From the NCBI GenBank assembly GCA_003453695.1, contig DMNK01000016.1:15145-21264 (forward strand): a DNA stretch of 6,120 bases, written 5' to 3'. A model generated the notes under the pieces. That model saw only the letters and a program-made list of their open reading frames with translations. It had not been told where the DNA came from and made no database searches. Below, piece after piece: positions 5,272-6,120 of the stretch; the stretch's first letter is position 1; every line of letters starts with the position of its first letter. The position numbers were made by a program, and so were the translations under genes. The DNA is from Acidimicrobiaceae bacterium. Lineage in GTDB: Bacteria; Actinomycetota; Acidimicrobiia; Acidimicrobiales; UBA8190.

Positions 5272-6120
5272 TCAGTCGGCGGAGCCGGCCGGCGCACCCG
5301 AGGAGCCCGCGGACTCAGAGGCCTCCGTCGCCGGTGCGGCCGAGTCCGGCGACGATGCGCCGTCACCGCGGTGGGCGGCGCCGGTAGCCGACCGGGGCCC
5401 GGCATTGAGGCGGCGCACCAGCTCCGGCTGGTGCACCGGGCGCCCGAACGCCTCGTCCACGAAGCGTCCCACCTCCTCGCCCTCCAGCGTCTCCCGCTCG
5501 AGCAGGCCGTGGGCCACGGCATCGAGGCCGCCGCGGTGTCGCGACAACAACTGGACGGCTCGCTCCTCCTGCTCGCGCAGGATGCGAGACACCTCGGCGT
5601 CGACCACGCGGGCGGTGTCCTCGGAGTAGTCGCGCGAGTGGAGCAGGTCTTCACCCAGGAACACCATGCCCTGCGATCCCCACGCCATGGGCCCGAGCTC
5701 CTCGCTCATGCCCCATTCCCGCACCATCTTGCGGGCCAACTCGGTATTGCCCACCAGGTCGTTGCTGGCGCCGGTGGACAGGTCCCCGTAGACGAGGATC
5801 TCGGCGGCTCGCCCTCCCATGCGCACGGCGAGAGAGTCTTCGATCACCTCGCGCGGATAGATGTGGCGCTCCTCCAGGGGGAGCTGTTGGGTCACACCGA
5901 GGGCCATACCGGTGGGCAGGATGGTGACCTTGTGCACCGGGTCGGCGTGCTCGAGCACGTACGCCAGCACGGCGTGGCCGGCCTCGTGGAAGGCGACGCG
6001 CTCTTTCTCCTGGTCGGACAGGACCAGGCTCTCCCGGCGCTGGCCCATGAGGACCCGGTCGCGCGCCGACTCGAAGTCCTGCATCTCGATCTGGTGCGAC
6101 CCGCGTCGCACCGCGTACAG
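5272..6120 (-). CDS. ftsH: ATP-dependent zinc metalloprotease FtsH, C-terminal part (cut by window edge)
   Basis: FtsH is a hexameric membrane-anchored AAA+ protease (peptidase family M41) that unfolds and degrades membrane and regulatory proteins. The window holds the last 282 residues; the frame is still open at 6120, so the membrane helices, Walker motifs and start lie outside. The fragment begins in the last helical part of the AAA module (LYAVRRG, then IEMQDFESARDRVLMG). The zinc site is HEAGH at 5974-5988, with both histidines and the catalytic glutamate intact. The third ligand is the Asp of STGASNDL (5758-5760). The conserved MGGRAAE and KMVREWGMS segments are present. Sequence after about fragment residue 228 is unlike the core, and the last 40 or so residues are a disordered Ala/Ser/Gly/acid-rich tail. 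It converges on the glycosyltransferase operon and shows no functional tie to it. Identity is firm; whether the genome has other ftsH copies cannot be told. Confidence 0.96.
   Translation of the reverse strand: MYAVRRGSHQIEMQDFESARDRVLMGQRRESLVLSDQEKERVAFHEAGHAVLAYVLEHADPVHKVTILPTGMALGVTQQLPLEERHIYPREVIEDSLAVRMGGRAAEILVYGDLSTGASNDLVGNTELARKMVREWGMSEELGPMAWGSQGMVFLGEDLLHSRDYSEDTARVVDAEVSRILREQEERAVQLLSRHRGGLDAVAHGLLERETLEGEEVGRFVDEAFGRPVHQPELVRRLNAGPRSATGAAHRGDGASSPDSAAPATEASESAGSSGAPAGSAD

Noticed and set aside
6109..6111. GTG as a possible start of a short FtsH-like protein
   Set aside because: The frame is open beyond it and the residues before it (LYA) continue the conserved end of the AAA module, so this is an internal valine of a gene cut by the window edge.

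Overview
The window comes from a high-GC genome. All four genes stop with TGA, codon third positions are mostly G or C, and alanine, glycine, arginine and valine dominate the proteins. This points to an actinobacterium. The style of the FtsH fragment and of the two-gene glycosyltransferase/DUF5719-like pair makes an Acidimicrobiia-type lineage plausible, but that is an impression and not a proof.

Layout, left to right. Bases 1-70 hold no gene but contain a long hairpin (24-54) just past the end of a small leftward gene. That gene (71-433, minus) encodes a 120-residue charged helical protein of the phasin/HbhA-like type and has a strong Shine-Dalgarno. A 231-base divergent intergenic region (434-664) follows. 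It holds a plausible leftward promoter threaded through three copies of a TTGCTAGCAA-like element, one of them part of a perfect 12-base palindrome, and a weaker candidate rightward promoter. Rightward, a 1053-residue protein (665-3826) joins a cytoplasmic family-2 glycosyltransferase domain to a large multi-spanning membrane region, an extracytoplasmic domain, a last membrane helix and an arginine-rich tail. Its stop overlaps the GTG start of a 474-residue exported or membrane-anchored protein (3823-5247), which resembles the DUF5719 family and is built from four degenerate repeats. A hairpin over that gene's stop codon separates it from the convergent C-terminal part of ftsH (5272-6120, minus), which is cut by the window edge.

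How the genes may work together. The glycosyltransferase and the DUF5719-like protein look like one translationally coupled unit acting at the cell envelope: one would transfer sugars on the inner face and span the membrane, and the other would sit outside as a beta-rich partner. This is inference; neither substrate nor product can be read from the sequence. FtsH, a membrane AAA+ zinc protease, and the small helical protein are separate transcription units. I see no CRISPR array, mobile element, tRNA or rRNA. The parts most worth a second look are the repeated operator-like element in the divergent promoter, the membrane half of the glycosyltransferase, and the fourfold repeat of its partner.
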